Shown here piece after piece: positions 10,455 through 22,003 of a stretch of 64,000 nt of DNA. The stretch covers positions 108,411,257 to 108,475,256 of the forward strand of contig CM071571.1 of NCBI GenBank assembly GCA_036426205.1, in the 5' to 3' direction. Below the pieces are notes generated by a model. The model saw only the letters and a list, made by a program, of their open reading frames with translations, was not told the DNA's origin and did no database searches. Origin of the DNA: Ascaphus truei (Eukaryota; Chordata; Amphibia; Anura; Ascaphidae). Each line of letters starts with the position of its first letter. Within the stretch, counting starts at the first letter, position 1. The position numbers and the translations under genes were made by a program.

Positions 10455-10813
10455 CTGATGGAGCGGCCGTTATTTGAACACTTCACGCATCCTGTACATC
10501 GGAATCCCGATTTGAAACCTCGGGATGAATTCCAGCCTCCCCGCACTAAGATGCGAGTGCGGCGAGTGCAGAAAAACGAATTTTAGTGTTGTGGATATTA
10601 AAAACATGAAATTGACACAGTAGCACAGTACTGTACACATTACAATTCATCCATTTTATTGCAAACGAAGAAACAGAATACATGAAATTCAAACAAAACA
10701 TCCGCGATAAGCGCGGGTGCCTGAGGTGATTGGCCGCGTTCATGCTGCGTGGGGAAAAGCAGATAACTCAAAATCGGCGCCGAGATGTGTTCGAATAACG
10801 GCCACTCCATCAG
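10455..10813. mobile_element. MITE with TA target duplication
   Basis: Inverted termini CTGATGGAGCGGCCGTTATT (10455 on) and AATAACGGCCACTCCATCAG (ending 10813), with one mismatch, extending to TTTGAACAC/GTGTTCGAA. Flanked by TA at 10453-10454 and 10814-10815. The TA duplication suggests a Tc1/mariner-type mobiliser, though the terminal sequence is not a classic Tc1 end. The element is 359 bp, with a CpG-containing interior and no ORF. Confidence 0.8.
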
Positions 10814-11053
10814 TAATATTGTATATTCAAACATCCCAGGTTTGTGTAGAATACCACTGTTACCAATAGAATACACAGCAACACATTTTCATTCAGCAAC
10901 TTATGTTCAACTTATAAATCACAATCCTCTGGACAATCAGTCAAAAATCTTATTTTCCAGTCAATATAAATACATATTTGTTACCCTCTATTGTGTTAGT
11001 AGTTTCTACAAAATTTGCGATGAAAAAACAAAAGGAGAATAGAATCCTTACCT

Positions 11054-13150
11054 AGGGTGACCAGAAGTCCCGGTTTAGCCGGAACAGTCTCGTTTTTTTC
11101 ATCTCTGTCCCGGCTGCCTGACATTCTGTAAAATGTCCCATTTTTTTGTGGCTGTCCCGCTTTTGACCATCAGAGCAGGGGGGGGGGGGGCACCAGAGAG
11201 CAGAGAATGCAGGAAGGAGAGCAGGGGCCGGGTCTGAGCTGCGGATCCCAGCAGTGAGACCTGGAAGTGTCAGTGAGAACTTCCGGTGTCTGCTGCAAGG
11301 GCTCAAGATGGCTTCCCCCACCCATGCAGGTAGGGTCCAGAATGGGGGACACTCACTCACACAATGGGGGGGGGGAAGAGACACAGGCACAGAATGGGGA
11401 GACACAGTATGGGGAGAGACAAAGTGTGGGGAGAAACACAGTGTGGGGAGACACACAGTGTGGGAAGAGATACAGTGTGGGGAGAGACACAGCTTGGGGA
11501 GAGACACAGCTTGGGGAGAGACACAGAGGCACAGCATGGGGAGAGAGGGAGAGAGACACAGCGTGGGGAGAGACACAGAGGCACAGCATGGGGAGAGAGA
11601 CACAGGACACAGCATGGGGAGAGAGGACAAGGAGAGAGAACAGAGGACCCACATGGGGAGAGAGGGAGAGAGACAGAGGCACAGCATGGGGATAGAGGGA
11701 GAGAGAGAAAGAGGCACAGCATAGGGAGATAGGGAGAGAGACATAGACACAGCATGGAGAGAGAGACAACAGGCACAAATGGGAGAGAGACAGGGACACA
11801 GCATGGGGGAGAGAGAGAGGGCACAGCATGGGGAACAGAGAGACACCGCATGGAGAGAGAAACACAGAGGCACAGCATGGGGGAGGGAGGAGCATGAAGA
11901 CACAGGAATACATGGGGAAAAGAGAGAGGCACAGCAATGGGGAGCGAGAGGGGAGCGGGGAGTAGAGAGATAGGGACCAGAGGAGAGAGAGAGGCACTGC
12001 AGGGGGAGAGAGACACAGAGACACAGCAATGGGGATAGAGACACAGAGGCACAGCATGGGAGAGGCACAGCATGGGGATAGGCGCAGTGGTTGGGAGGAG
12101 GAGAGATAAGAGAATGGGCGGGGGGGGTTAGTAGAGAGAGACACAAAGAATGGGGGGAGAGGGGGGAGAGACACAAAGAATGGGGGAGGAGAAGAGAGAC
12201 AGAGAATGGGGGAGAGAGACAGAGAAGGGGGGAGAGAGAGAGACAGAATAGGGGGGGAGAGACAGAAAATGGAGGAGAGACACAGAGAATGGGGGAGGGG
12301 GAGAGAGAAGGAGACAAAGAATGGGGGATGAGACACAGAGGAATGGGGGGAGAGAGACAGAGAATAGGGGGAGAGAGACAGAGAATGGGGGGGAGAGAGG
12401 AGAGGACAGAAGAATGGAGGGGAGAGAGAGACAGAGAATGTTTTAGGGGAGGGCAGAATGGGGGAAAAAGAGAGAGAGGACAGAGAATGGGGGGAGATAG
12501 GACAGAAAATGGAAGGAGAGACAGAAAATGGGGGAGGAGAGAGAGACAAAGAATGGGGGAGAGGAGACAGCGACATGGGGGGCTGAGAGAGAGAGAATGG
12601 GGAGAGAGAGAAGGAGATGAGAGATGAAGGGGGTGAGAGAGAGCAGAGAATGGGGGGAGGACCCCCCGAGAGATGGGGAAGGGGAGCGCAATGGGCGCGG
12701 ACGACGAGAGGAGAATGGGGGGACAAAGAGAAGGGGTGGGCCGAGAGCCCCGAGAGAGAATAAGAGAGAAGGGGGCAGAGAGCGAGAGAGTATGGGGGGA
12801 GGAGCGAGAGAGAAATGGGGGTTAGACGAGAAGGGGGGGAGAGGAGAGACAAGAGATGCGGGGGGGAGAGACGCACAGAAGGGGGGGTTTGGGGGGAGAG
12901 AGAGCGACAGAGAATGGGGGAGAGAGCCAGGAGAGAAGCCGGAGGGGAGAGAGAAGAGGGGGGGGGGAACGAGATGAAGGAGGGTGAGAGAGAAGGGTTG
13001 AGGGTGAGAGAGAGAGAATGGGGGGAGAGAAAATGGGGGGGAGAGAGAGAGAATGGGAGAGAGAGAATGGGGGAGAGAGGGAGAGAATGGGGAGAGAGGG
13101 AGAGAATGGGGGAGAGAGTGAGAATGGGGGAGACAGAGAATGGGGAGAAA

Positions 13151-13182
<32 letters not shown>

Positions 13183-13569
13183 ATTGGGGGGGGAGAGAGA
13201 GAATGGGTGGAGAGAGAATGGGGGGGAGAGAGAGAATGGGGGAGAGATAATGGGGGAGAGAGAGAATGGGGGGGGGGGCGAGAGAAAGAAAAAGGAATGG
13301 TGGGAGAGAGACAGGGAATTGTGGGGGGAGAGACACAGGGAATGGGGGGAGACAGAATGGGAAGGGTGGAATGAGAATGTAGGGTTGGGGGGGAGAACGA
13401 GAATGGAGGGATGGGGGGGAGTGAGAATGAGGTGTGTGTGAGAGAAGGGGGGACAGAGCGGGGCAGAGAGACATAAAGGAGAAGGGGTGCAGTTGGGGAT
13501 ATAATTTGTATTATAAAAAAACTATTTAATGTGTCCCGGTTTTTACTTTTGTAAATCTGGTCACCCTAC
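11054..13569. mobile_element. hAT-type MITE expanded by internal minisatellite
   Basis: The left end AGGGTGACCAGAAGTCCCGG (11054) and right end TCTGGTCACCCT (to 13567) are inverted repeats, followed inward on both sides by TCCCGGTTT-like blocks (GTCCCGGTTTTTAC near 13533). CCTTACCT occurs at 11046-11053 and 13570-13577, an 8-bp duplication as expected for hAT. The GGTGACCAGA...GTCCCG terminus is a recurrent vertebrate repeat. The family body should be a few hundred bp; here the middle is about 2.1 kb of purine-rich tandem repeat. Confidence 0.8.
11345..13490. repeat. 2.1-kb purine-rich minisatellite (GAGAGACACAGAGAATGGGG)
   Basis: Variable units built from GAGAGA, CACAG(A/C) and (A/C)ATGGGG(G). 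The left part (to about 12070) favours GAGGCACAGCATGGGGAGA units; the right part favours GAGAGACAGAGAATGGGGG. Overwhelmingly A+G on the + strand. It generates long spurious ORFs on both strands, which I do not annotate. Such tracts can form triplex (H-) DNA. Confidence 0.9.
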
Positions 13570-13856
13570 CCTTACCTAAAAATTTTTTACTTAATTTTGT
13601 TCTATTGTTTTGAAGAAAAATATATTTTGTTCTATGGTTAGCTTCATTCCACATTGTTGGTAATAGAGATGGGTGACATTTTCAACTAAATCTGAATTCG
13701 CTAAGGATTGGCCAGTTCTTTTCAACTGCGGAATGGCGCACATCAGAGCTGTGGCCTAAACAATCAGTGGTTGTGGGTGTGACGGTAGGGATAAATGTGA
13801 CTGCTTTTAATAAAGATCAAGCCCGCCATTACCCCTACCTGTCAATAATATACAGA

Positions 13857-14092
13857 CGAGCCAACGATTATTCTAAAGCTTGCCTTTAACTTGCCTTAAA
13901 CTAGCCAGGTAATATGCAGTTTACATTTCAGTGACATTTCTGCAGAGGCTAATGGCCCATCGGATTAACACAGCAGGGGTTCCTGGCAGTCCCATTCAGT
14001 TTGAATGGGACTGCCAGGGACCCCCGCTGTCAATCCGATGGGCCATTAGTCTGTCTGCAGAAATGTCACTGAAATGTTGCGGCATGTACCTA
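13857..14092. repeat. Palindromic repeat P1 (copy of P2 at 22315)
   Basis: The centre near 14000 is TGGCAGTCCCATTCA/TGAATGGGACTGCC; the arms continue as TAATGGCCCATCGGATT and complement, then TTTCTGCAGA and the complement. The left arm is longer and reaches CCAACGATTATTCTAAAGC. The same arms occur at 22315-22656. It interrupts the Harbinger transposase relic. Confidence 0.8.
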
Positions 14093-14720
14093 GCAAACTC
14101 AGAATTTTGATGTGTGCATCACATAGGACCTGCACATTAAGGGAGTCATAGTATTTCCTGTTACAGAATGACTCCTCACATGGTTGGGTCAGTGCAGCAT
14201 GTGTGCAACCTATTGCACCCATCACATTGGGTAGCCTGACTATGTTATAAAAGTCACTCCTGAGTTCCTGCCACTCTGTCTACTCACTAGGAAAAGTGGA
14301 TATAATTCATAGCACGTCGATTCAGTACACAAAGACAATAGCTAAGGGCCCGTGAGAATGTTGCCTACAAAACCGCACCTACTATGCCCACAGAAGTAAA
14401 AGATGTAGAAGTAAAACAATGTAACAAGCCCAGCATTTTAACAAGGCCAGGGACTGCACAACCTCTGTCTATCATGGGCCCTAAATCTTCACTTACAGTA
14501 ACTCCACATATAGCTCCAAGATAGCTGCTACGTTCAATCTATAGCGACTAATGATCTCTGCTCAGGCAGGCCCTCCAAGGTTGTTTGGCGGCTGTACAAC
14601 TGTGGCCGAACCATCATTAGCCCCACCCGGTCAAGCCTTTGGTTCCTCTCTTCCCTTACTCTCCTTGCTCTCTCCAAAATAGCAATTCTTCTTTGTTTCC
14701 TCATCTGTAGCTCAAAATCT
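14093..14720 (-). pseudogene. PIF/Harbinger transposase relic
   Basis: On the minus strand, after small frame corrections, the peptides read MRKQRRIAILERARR (N-terminal basic), CAVPGLVKMLGLLH, VGIVGAV, A-T-F-S-R-A-L, LNRRAMNYIHF, GAIGCTHAAL and RKYYDSLNVQVLCDA. These parallel the transposase at 47584 position by position (RAVPGLVKMLCSLH, TFSRAF, LNRRARNYIHF, GAIDYTHVAL, RKHYHSLNVQVVCDA). Catalytic Asp 1 (GAID) is Gly here. At least three stops or frameshifts. Truncated at 14092 by palindrome P1, so the second Asp and the Glu are not seen. Confidence 0.75.
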
Positions 14721-14759
14721 CAAAATCCACCATGTCAACCATGAAGGAAGTATTAACTT

Positions 14760-15796
14760 GGCCTGCTTTAAGTAGCCATCTAATGAAGTCACGTGAATTT
14801 AAATAAGGGCAGCTGGGAAGAAAATGAACAATTCAAGCAATATCCTACATGTGTTAAAAAAAACATCAGTTGTTTGGTATGAAATAGTCCCTTTTATTAA
14901 TTTAACATTGAAAGCAGCTGTTAGTAAATAATTTTTAAACAATTATCATCCTTTGATTTTGATAGATTTCTGGCACGACCCCAGCAGTGCAAGATTGTTG
15001 TAACAATGTTTTGTTACTGATAATTGTTAGGCAATATTGCCAGCAGTTTGAGCTTGAATCTTGAAAAAAATAAATGACTTTAACGATCTAAGAATACATT
15101 GTATCTCGAGTTATGATGACTGAAAGTTTGATTTAAACTGCGGCAACCATTTAATTTACACTGGGAAGGCTGAGTATGCTGATCGATGACAGGAGAAAGA
15201 ATAGATTGAATAGGTCACCCATTGTTTGTCAATATGATAATCTGTGCCACCATTGAGGGTATATGTAACCACAGTGATAATCAATTACTGTATAGGATAG
15301 TGTAGATTAGTAATGTAAGGTAAGATTTATTGTATGTAAATTGTATTAAAAAATGAAATAGAACGAAAATGCCATAAAATACAACAATGCATATTTCACT
15401 AGTAGTGCTTGTCACTTTGTGTGTTTGGGGTGTTGGGGGTAAAAGAGGTGGATGATGGGGGTACTTGCAACGGGGAGGGTATATAGGCCTTGCGGCTATT
15501 TACCGGTGGCAGTTAACACCTTAATTACCATAGTGCTTAAAAACTGAAAAAGGTAATTAGTGACCACAAGGTAGATATGTAAAACAAAAATGTGTCACTG
15601 AAGAGAGGGAGGAGGTCGATGCCCTTAATCCTTGCAGGGGTAAATACAAGTTTTAATTAATAAACGGTTGCTGGCTAATGTTTTATTTATTATGTACTAA
15701 TGCACTATTATGCAAATATTGATAATAGGGATTTTGACCATTCCTGTGTGGGTGATGGACTGGGTAGCTGAAGCTTTTTGTTTCCCCAGGGTGTAT
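14760..15796. other. No gene seen
   Basis: AT-rich sequence with no recognisable coding motif; a G-rich stretch with GTGTTTGGGGTGTTGGGGG lies at about 15420-15440. Confidence 0.4.
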
Positions 15797-16066
15797 GTAT
15801 ATGTATTGTATTGTATGTCTTTATTTGTATAGCGCCATTAATGTACATAGCACTTCTCAGAAGTAATACACGTGACAATCATATAAATAACAAATAATAT
15901 AAATAGCGAGTCATGGGAATAAGTGCTTCAGACATAAACGTAACATTTAGGAAGAGGAGTCCCTGCTCCAAGGAGCTTACAATCTAATTGGTATGTAGAT
16001 ACAGAGATAGTAGGAGGGCATGTTGGTAAGTTCTTCTGCAGGGGGCCAAGCTTTATGTATCGTGTG
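15797..16066 (-). mobile_element. L2-type LINE 3' end only (copy 2)
   Basis: Reverse complement of the 3' UTR at 850-1151: TTATTTGTATAGCGCCATTA at about 15821, AGGAGTCCCTGCTCCAAGGA at about 15954 and AGCTTACAATCTAATTGGTA, with the tandem tail (ATACA-like) at 15797-15815. An extreme 5' truncation containing no ORF. Confidence 0.85.
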
Positions 16067-18059
16067 TATAGTATTAGCCACAGTAATGTAGTTGGGGGTA
16101 GGGGAATGGAAGTAGTTGCCCCGAGGAAGGTGATTAGGCCTCATGGGGATGTGGTGGGAGGGGTTAACCCCTTGTTACCTTAGCGTTTAGTAAAGCCTTG
16201 CATGGCAAGGCTTTACTACACACTAAGGTGGCCAAGGAGGGTAGATAGTGTAGTTTTCTGTTTATATTAACCCCTTTATAGTCCTTTTTTGGTTAGATAG
16301 TCATGGAAACCCATTACTAATTGACCTGCGTGCTACTAACGGGTTAATATGTCCTGTAATGTATTTTAATTGCTATTTTATCATCTATTTCAGGTTGTTT
16401 TGGCTTATCTTGCCTATGTATATAATGTTCAATTTATTTGGCCATTATACACATAGGAAAGACAGGGCTAACGCCAGTGTACACTAGGAAATAAAACATT
16501 TATATTTTCTTTAAATAGGTTTGAAGCAGAGGTCTCCAGAGTTTAACCTATTAATTTCAGCTGTGGGAACCCTCTGCTTCCCAAATATACACCTTTGCAG
16601 TTGATGCCAGTTTTTCTCTGCATTTCAAATGTCCCGGTTACGGCTTCCTAGTGGCCCACGTGACCAGGACACTTGTGTGTATCTCAGGAAGCAAGGGGTC
16701 CCTAGAGCTTAAATTAATGGGGTTCATCTCTAGACAGTCCCTGCTTCAAATCAATTGACTAAAAGGATTTTGGAATCAGTCTGGATTATTAACAATCTGC
16801 TCAGATTTTTTAATGCGAAATACGTGGACAGTTTTTGGTGTGGTGGAAGGATTTGGCCTGAAATATCCTGAGAATCCCGTGGGACGGATTTGGACTGTTC
16901 TGCCTATGTCTAATTGTTACTGAGCTTTGAAGATGCATGTTATCACTTAACAATACGTTATCTGAAGTTAACATCTTGTTAAATCATTTACAGACTTCTG
17001 AGGATCTACCCCTTTGGCTCTCAGAAAGGTAAGTAACAAAGTTAGCATTTTTTTACAGCTAATAATATTAGTAGTAACATTAGTGTTAACCTCTGTTTCC
17101 CCCTTAAATGTAGTTTTAAATGAATTAGAGTAACCTTTGAAACCCCTCTGTGGAGTAGAGCAGTATTTTATAATACCTGAGAGGCAAAGGAGAGCATGTC
17201 TAATAGTAAAAGTATAGCAACCTTTTTTCTCTGGTCTATCAAAATCTTCAGTAACAAGATTAATTGTGTTCAATTTGGATAATTCAATTAACCTCTTTAT
17301 TACGTAAAGCTAAATATTCTGCCTACTAAAAGATTTTAGAAACCAGATGAAAATACAGTTCTCAAAACATATGAATGAACTGATTAGTTGCTTTTACTTA
17401 GAAATGACTGTTCAGAAAACCTTACTCTCAAACAGAAAAAAGGTATCTCAAAAATCATCAGCTGAAAATAGCATCATGCATCATATTTCCGTTGTAAAAA
17501 GGACAGCATCACTGTTCTGCCAAAAGGTTAAATAGGGTAATAATTTTCCTAAGAATTGTAAGAACCAGTGAATGGTTACTCTTTTGTAACATGTTCCCAA
17601 TATTTACTTGTCATGTATTTTCAGTATTATGCTTATAAAACATTCAAATAAAGCCTACGCAAACATTTCCGAAAACGCTTAATCACCACCATGCTTCAGA
17701 TTTTAAGCCCAATACCTACAGTACCAAGAAAATTCCAGTTAGTGTTCTGCAACAGTACAAGTACTGTACTACTGTTGGAAAAACAACTGTGCATTATTTT
17801 TGTTTATGTGTATGTATTTTTTATGTACTGTATATATACTTTTTTATTTTAGGTTTGGCATTTTTAGATTTTGTCAACTCTCTTACTAACTCAAATGTAT
17901 GTATCTCCTTTTTTTTAACTATTGCTGTAGATGCAAAAAAAAACAATCAAAAGTATGTCTTCTGTACAGCATTTCTTCTAACAAATTGATCTATTTTGTT
18001 TGTAAATATTTTTTTATACGGCATAGTGATTTAGTTCATTGAGATACTGTATAGAGCTT
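16067..18059. other. No gene seen; small palindrome and a dispersed repeat
   Basis: A perfect hairpin TAGTAAAGCCTTG-CATGG-CAAGGCTTTACTA lies at about 16188-16218 within a GGTTAACCCCTT-flanked repeat. Segment 16920-17015 (GAGCTTTGAAGAT...GAAGTTAACATCT...GTTAAATCA) is repeated at 23750-23843. A 101-codon ORF on the minus strand (16968-17273) has no motif I recognise and overlaps that repeat; I do not call it. Confidence 0.5.
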
Positions 18060-18249
18060 TGCAAAAGTTTCTGTAATGTTAAGGGGTGTGAGGGAGAATA
18101 TAACTCACTTTAGCAGACAGAAAAAACACACCCTAGCTTGTAGGTCTGCTAGCTGATTGGAAAGGGGATGTTTAAAAGGCAGGCAGCAGACTTCCTGCTG
18201 TCTCATTTTTGCTCACAATCCGTAAGGAAACAGGTTGCAGAGCGCTAAA

Positions 18250-18400
18250 ACCAGAGACCCGCAGCTCCAGCGAGGTTGCAAAGTTCGTCTCCCTAGAACA
18301 GTTTTTGCGGATTTTGCCCCTAGGTGGAAGGGAGTGGGTTTGTCGGCATTTGGCCAATACCCTCCTTGAAACCTCCAGACTAATGGAGAACTTTTTGACG
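18250..18400 (+). pseudogene. SCAN-like Gag fragment
   Basis: Contains FVSLEQFLRILPLGGREWV followed by LLETSRLMENFL, matching the second half of the SCAN-like domain in the first copy (VVLEQFLQVV...W-V...A-V-R-L-V-E-N-F-L). The first half, including the R-x-W-x-x-P-E block, is missing. Confidence 0.7.
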
Positions 18401-18984
18401 GCAGAACAGTCCTGTGCGCATGGTCCAAGAGCAGAGAAAGGGTGGCTATTAAAAAAAGCCCAGTACATTCGGAAAAGGCAATGTTGTCAGGCTGTTGCAG
18501 ACAGAACAATTAAGACATCTAAAATTGCCTGGTCATCCACTATCCACGAAATGAGGGGGGTTTGTAATTACACGTAATGTCAGTGTGAATAAGTGTATTC
18601 GCCAGGTTTCTCCCCCTCTTAAAGGCTACCATAGGTGGTGTTCAGCATAATCAGAGAGTATACTGTTATTTTGTAATAAGTGCCAGTGTTTCATTATTGT
18701 TGCTTTAAAGAAATCATTGGCTTGGTTGGACATGGTGGTAAATATCATTCTATCCTCTTTTTTCTTCACCCCATTAGTGTTTACCTACTTATTACGGATT
18801 TATCAAGAATAGCAGAGGGGTATCGCCTAGGTGATAATCTAGTACGTAGATCTCTAATGGCTGGGTCTAATTTTTCCCCTCTGCTTGTAATTATTGACAC
18901 CCTAACTTTTTGGGAGAATGGTAAAACACTAATAAGGGAAGGTGGATGGTGACTATCGGCCCTTAAGATTGCATTTCTATGTGT

Positions 18985-19270
18985 TGGTTTTAATGCATTA
19001 AGGTGGAGGGGTTGGTGGATTCGGGCTGTAGCCAGACACTGGTGCAGCGGGAACTGGTTGAATAACATAAACTTAAAGGGTCAGTCCAGATATGCATTGA
19101 ATGTATACATGGGGTTGTCAAGGATTACACCCATGCCAGAGTTAAACTAATGGTGAGAGGACACTCTGAGGTCTTGTGGGTGGGAGTCACCAAGGAACTT
19201 CCATACCCAGTGATCTTAGGTTGGGATTGGAGGTTCTTGACAAATTATTCACAAATTCTGTTTTGGCCCT
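18985..19270 (+). pseudogene. Retropepsin-like protease fragment
   Basis: Reads GLVDSGCSQTLVQREL at about 19006-19053 with the catalytic D-S-G intact (19018-19026). Later comes YPVILGWDW at about 19201-19227, the flap-distal hydrophobic G motif. Stop codons lie between, so it is dead. Confidence 0.75.
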
Positions 19271-19559
19271 TAGACCCCAGGGGAAAAAAATAGATAGATA
19301 ATGCTGGGGGAATTGTTCCCTTTTACTGACCTAGCGCTTCAGGTTCCAGCCCAAAAAAAACAAAAATCAGTGCATGATAGAGAAAAAAAAGAAGGTGTCC
19401 CCCAGGTAGTAAGGCTTGGTAGCACCCAAGAGTTAGCGGCACCCCAAACTAGACAGAAATGTATTCCCCAACAGGTGAAGGGGCAAGGAATAGGTAACAC
19501 TCCCTTACTGGAGGAAGAGATGTTGACAGAGTTTTCAAATTTTCTGGTCGAGCAAAAAA

Positions 19560-20285
19560 ATGAGCCGGGTGTATGACCAGGTGGCAGTGGTAGACAAGAA
19601 AGTAATAAACCCACAGGGGGTCAATTTTTTTCCTCATTTTGAGTTGCATAACAACCTCTTATTTCGAGTTGCGGAAGAGAAGCAAACTCAAAAGACACAA
19701 ATGCCACTGCTAGTGCCAAGACCCTACAGAAAAGACCCTATAGAAAAGACCCTATAGAAAAGACCCTATAGAAAAGAGTTATTGTATTAGCTCATACGCT
19801 TCCTTGTTCAGGTCACCTGGGAAGGGAGAAAACCCTCATCACAAAGTTCTATTGACCAGGAATTTATAAAGCGGTAAGGGATCTGTGCCCTGAGTGCCAG
19901 ATGGTTGCCCCAAAGGGGAACACCAAAGTTTCTTTGGTACCTATCCCAATGGTAGAGACCCCTTTTCAAAGAATAGGTTGGTCCCTTGGAAACAAAGTGC
20001 TACCGGGCACCAGTATATACTCGTTATATTAGATTATGCTACAAGGTATTCAGAAGCTATCCATTGAGAACATCTACTAAGGTTGTAGCGACCAAACTAA
20101 TTAAGGTCTTCTCCCAAGTGGTGTTTCCTACTGAAATGTTAAAAGATCAGGGAACGATTTTATGTTTAGGTTCATGAAGGAGGTCTGAAGCCTGTTAAAA
20201 TTGAAGTTGGTAAAGGACCTCGGTTTATTATCCTCAAACAGATGGGCTAGTCTAATGGTTTAATAAGACACTTAAAATTTTTAAC
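19560..20285 (+). pseudogene. Integrase (zinc domain and catalytic core), fragmentary
   Basis: The zinc domain shows GHLGREKTL, FYWPGIYKAV and CPECQMV (H-H-C-C, about 19790-19910). The core shows ILDYATRYSEAI (first Asp, about 20026-20061), TEMLKDQGT (second Asp, about 20137) and QTDGLV...FNKTLK (Glu region, about 20240-20270, with the E codon changed to a stop or Trp). At least four frame breaks. The C-terminal domain is absent. Confidence 0.75.
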
Positions 20286-20419
20286 CCACTCCACCACTAT
20301 TACGGTTCTATATATATATATGGAAGTGAATATACAGGAAGGTTATAGGACAATACTGGCCCAAATTGGGAACCATTAACCTAACGGTTAAATATCCGCT
20401 GTCCACTATATAAATATAT

Positions 20420-20930
20420 AATCTATATAAAGAAAAAAGCGCCCAATCTAGTGCATTACAGCTAAAAACAAATTATAAATGTATAAATTAAAACTCACAA
20501 ACAAAGAAATAGGTAAAGCGTGTTATGAGATATATACTCATGCTCCGACTTGATGATTGGAACTCCGCTCCTCTGCTCCACAGCTCCCAATATCTGAACT
20601 GACCACCACGAGCCTCCGTACCAGCCGGAACTTGTGACGCTAGTCACTGACAGGTTCTTCTTCTGTGAACAACCTCTGGCGTCTTTGGTTCTAAGCAGGG
20701 AGCAGATTCAATGTACCAGCGGATGTCCCTGATATTTTAACGCTGATATGTTGCGGTATATTGCGGATCAACGCCTGGACATCAGCACAACATGCAGCCC
20801 TACGCGTTTCATCAGATATACTGATTACATCAGGAGATGGATTCTGGGTATGCTGACTACCTATATTTATAACCAGAATCTGATTAATTAGAGAACACTA
20901 GCTGAAACTTCATCTGTATAATATATACTC
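20420..20930 (-). repeat. Single-arm relative of the foldback elements (E)
   Basis: Non-palindromic repeat. On the minus strand it has the hairpin block CCTGATGTAATCAG-TATAT-CTGATGAAACGCGTAGG (20801-20833 region), as found in the foldback arms. It ends in GGGCGCTTTTTTCTTTATA (about 20436), resembling the outer end of foldback A (GTGCGCCTGTCTGCCTTCTG). I take it as a monomer of the same kind of element; boundaries are approximate. Confidence 0.45.
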
Positions 20931-21078
20931 TAATGGCTGATTCAATCATATAGATACAATTAACTCAAATATGATAACAACATGGCAATTACATATAACA
21001 AATATACATAAATAATTATTATTTAAAAGTATAAAATGAATTTAAACATATACAATACAGATAAAATTGATATAACAT

Positions 21079-21118
<40 letters not shown>

Positions 21119-22003
21119 ATTTACATATTTAAACAAAGGACGACTTAAATTTTATTGTTAAATTAAGGTGAGATGAGCTGTCTGTATGGTGCCATCTTGT
21201 CAACTAGAGATACATAGTGATCTGGGATACATGTCCGGTCTATTCTCTTGTTTCTTCTCTGCTTAGGAATAATATTAGTTGAGTCATCCATTACTTCAAT
21301 ACAATCACGACCGACTGGTCATAAAAGCTAGTACTAAATCACAGTGACCTTATAAGCAGAGATATCTATTACAGAAATTACTACAGTGAACGGACTGTAT
21401 CCTATTATAATATAAATAGCCTAGACATATCCACATTCTATGTACTGTACATTACTGTGCACACTGTCTGCGCTATATAAGATTATGGTATCATATTACA
21501 TGGCATAGGTGTATTTTTTTTTACAAATACTATAGGCTACAAAGGAAAGAAATAATTAAACGCTTCTCAATATTAGTTCTAAATTCCAGCCATTAATAGT
21601 CCATAACGTCCCCACATATTTTGCCCCTTACCAGTTAGAGCTCAGATGGTTGAGTCAATAATCATTACAGAGCAGCAATCATAAGTAGTAAAGATCTATG
21701 AGGAGCCCAAGACAGGTCAGGGAGAGAGGTGAGCGGTGGGTGAGCACATGGAGCACCACAATCAGATGTACAGAGTAATGTCACGGAGTAAAACAATCAT
21801 ACAAACACAGTACTTTTAATCAATTTTAGTAATGATCCAGACAGACTAGAGCATTACTGGCCACTAATGCCCTGTCTGGGTAAGAGGCCCTTCATTTCCT
21901 ATTGGCCCTTTAATGCCACCAGCCAGGGAATGATTGCCTAGTTATGTAAATAATTAGGCACACAATACAGGGAAAAGTTAGACAAGTGCATGATGGTAAA
22001 GTG
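20931..22003. other. No gene seen; TA dinucleotide run
   Basis: AT-rich DNA. A (TA)n run spans about 21084-21116. No coding motif recognised. Confidence 0.5.

Larger units (their letters stand above)
18060..20285 (+). mobile_element. Gmr1-like Ty3/Gypsy element, second copy, decayed
   Basis: Plus-strand order: a possible LTR remnant (TGTGAGGGAG from about 18085), SCAN-like Gag fragment (18250-18400), protease with VDSGCSQT (18985-19270), linker, then integrase (19560-20285). As in the first copy, integrase follows protease with no RT between. A triplicated 16-17 bp unit (AAAAGACCCTATAG) lies at 19730-19775. The element is cut off at about 20285 next to another repeat. All ORFs are broken. 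Confidence 0.75.

Noticed and set aside
11353..13474. Long ORFs of up to about 500 codons (Ser/Pro/Leu-rich on the minus strand, Gly/Arg/Glu-rich on the plus strand)
   Set aside because: They are produced by the purine-rich tandem array; every frame is open because stop codons are rare in the repeat unit. No domain and no codon structure.
16968..17273. 101-codon minus-strand ORF
   Set aside because: No recognisable domain, overlaps a dispersed repeat, AT-rich; likely chance.
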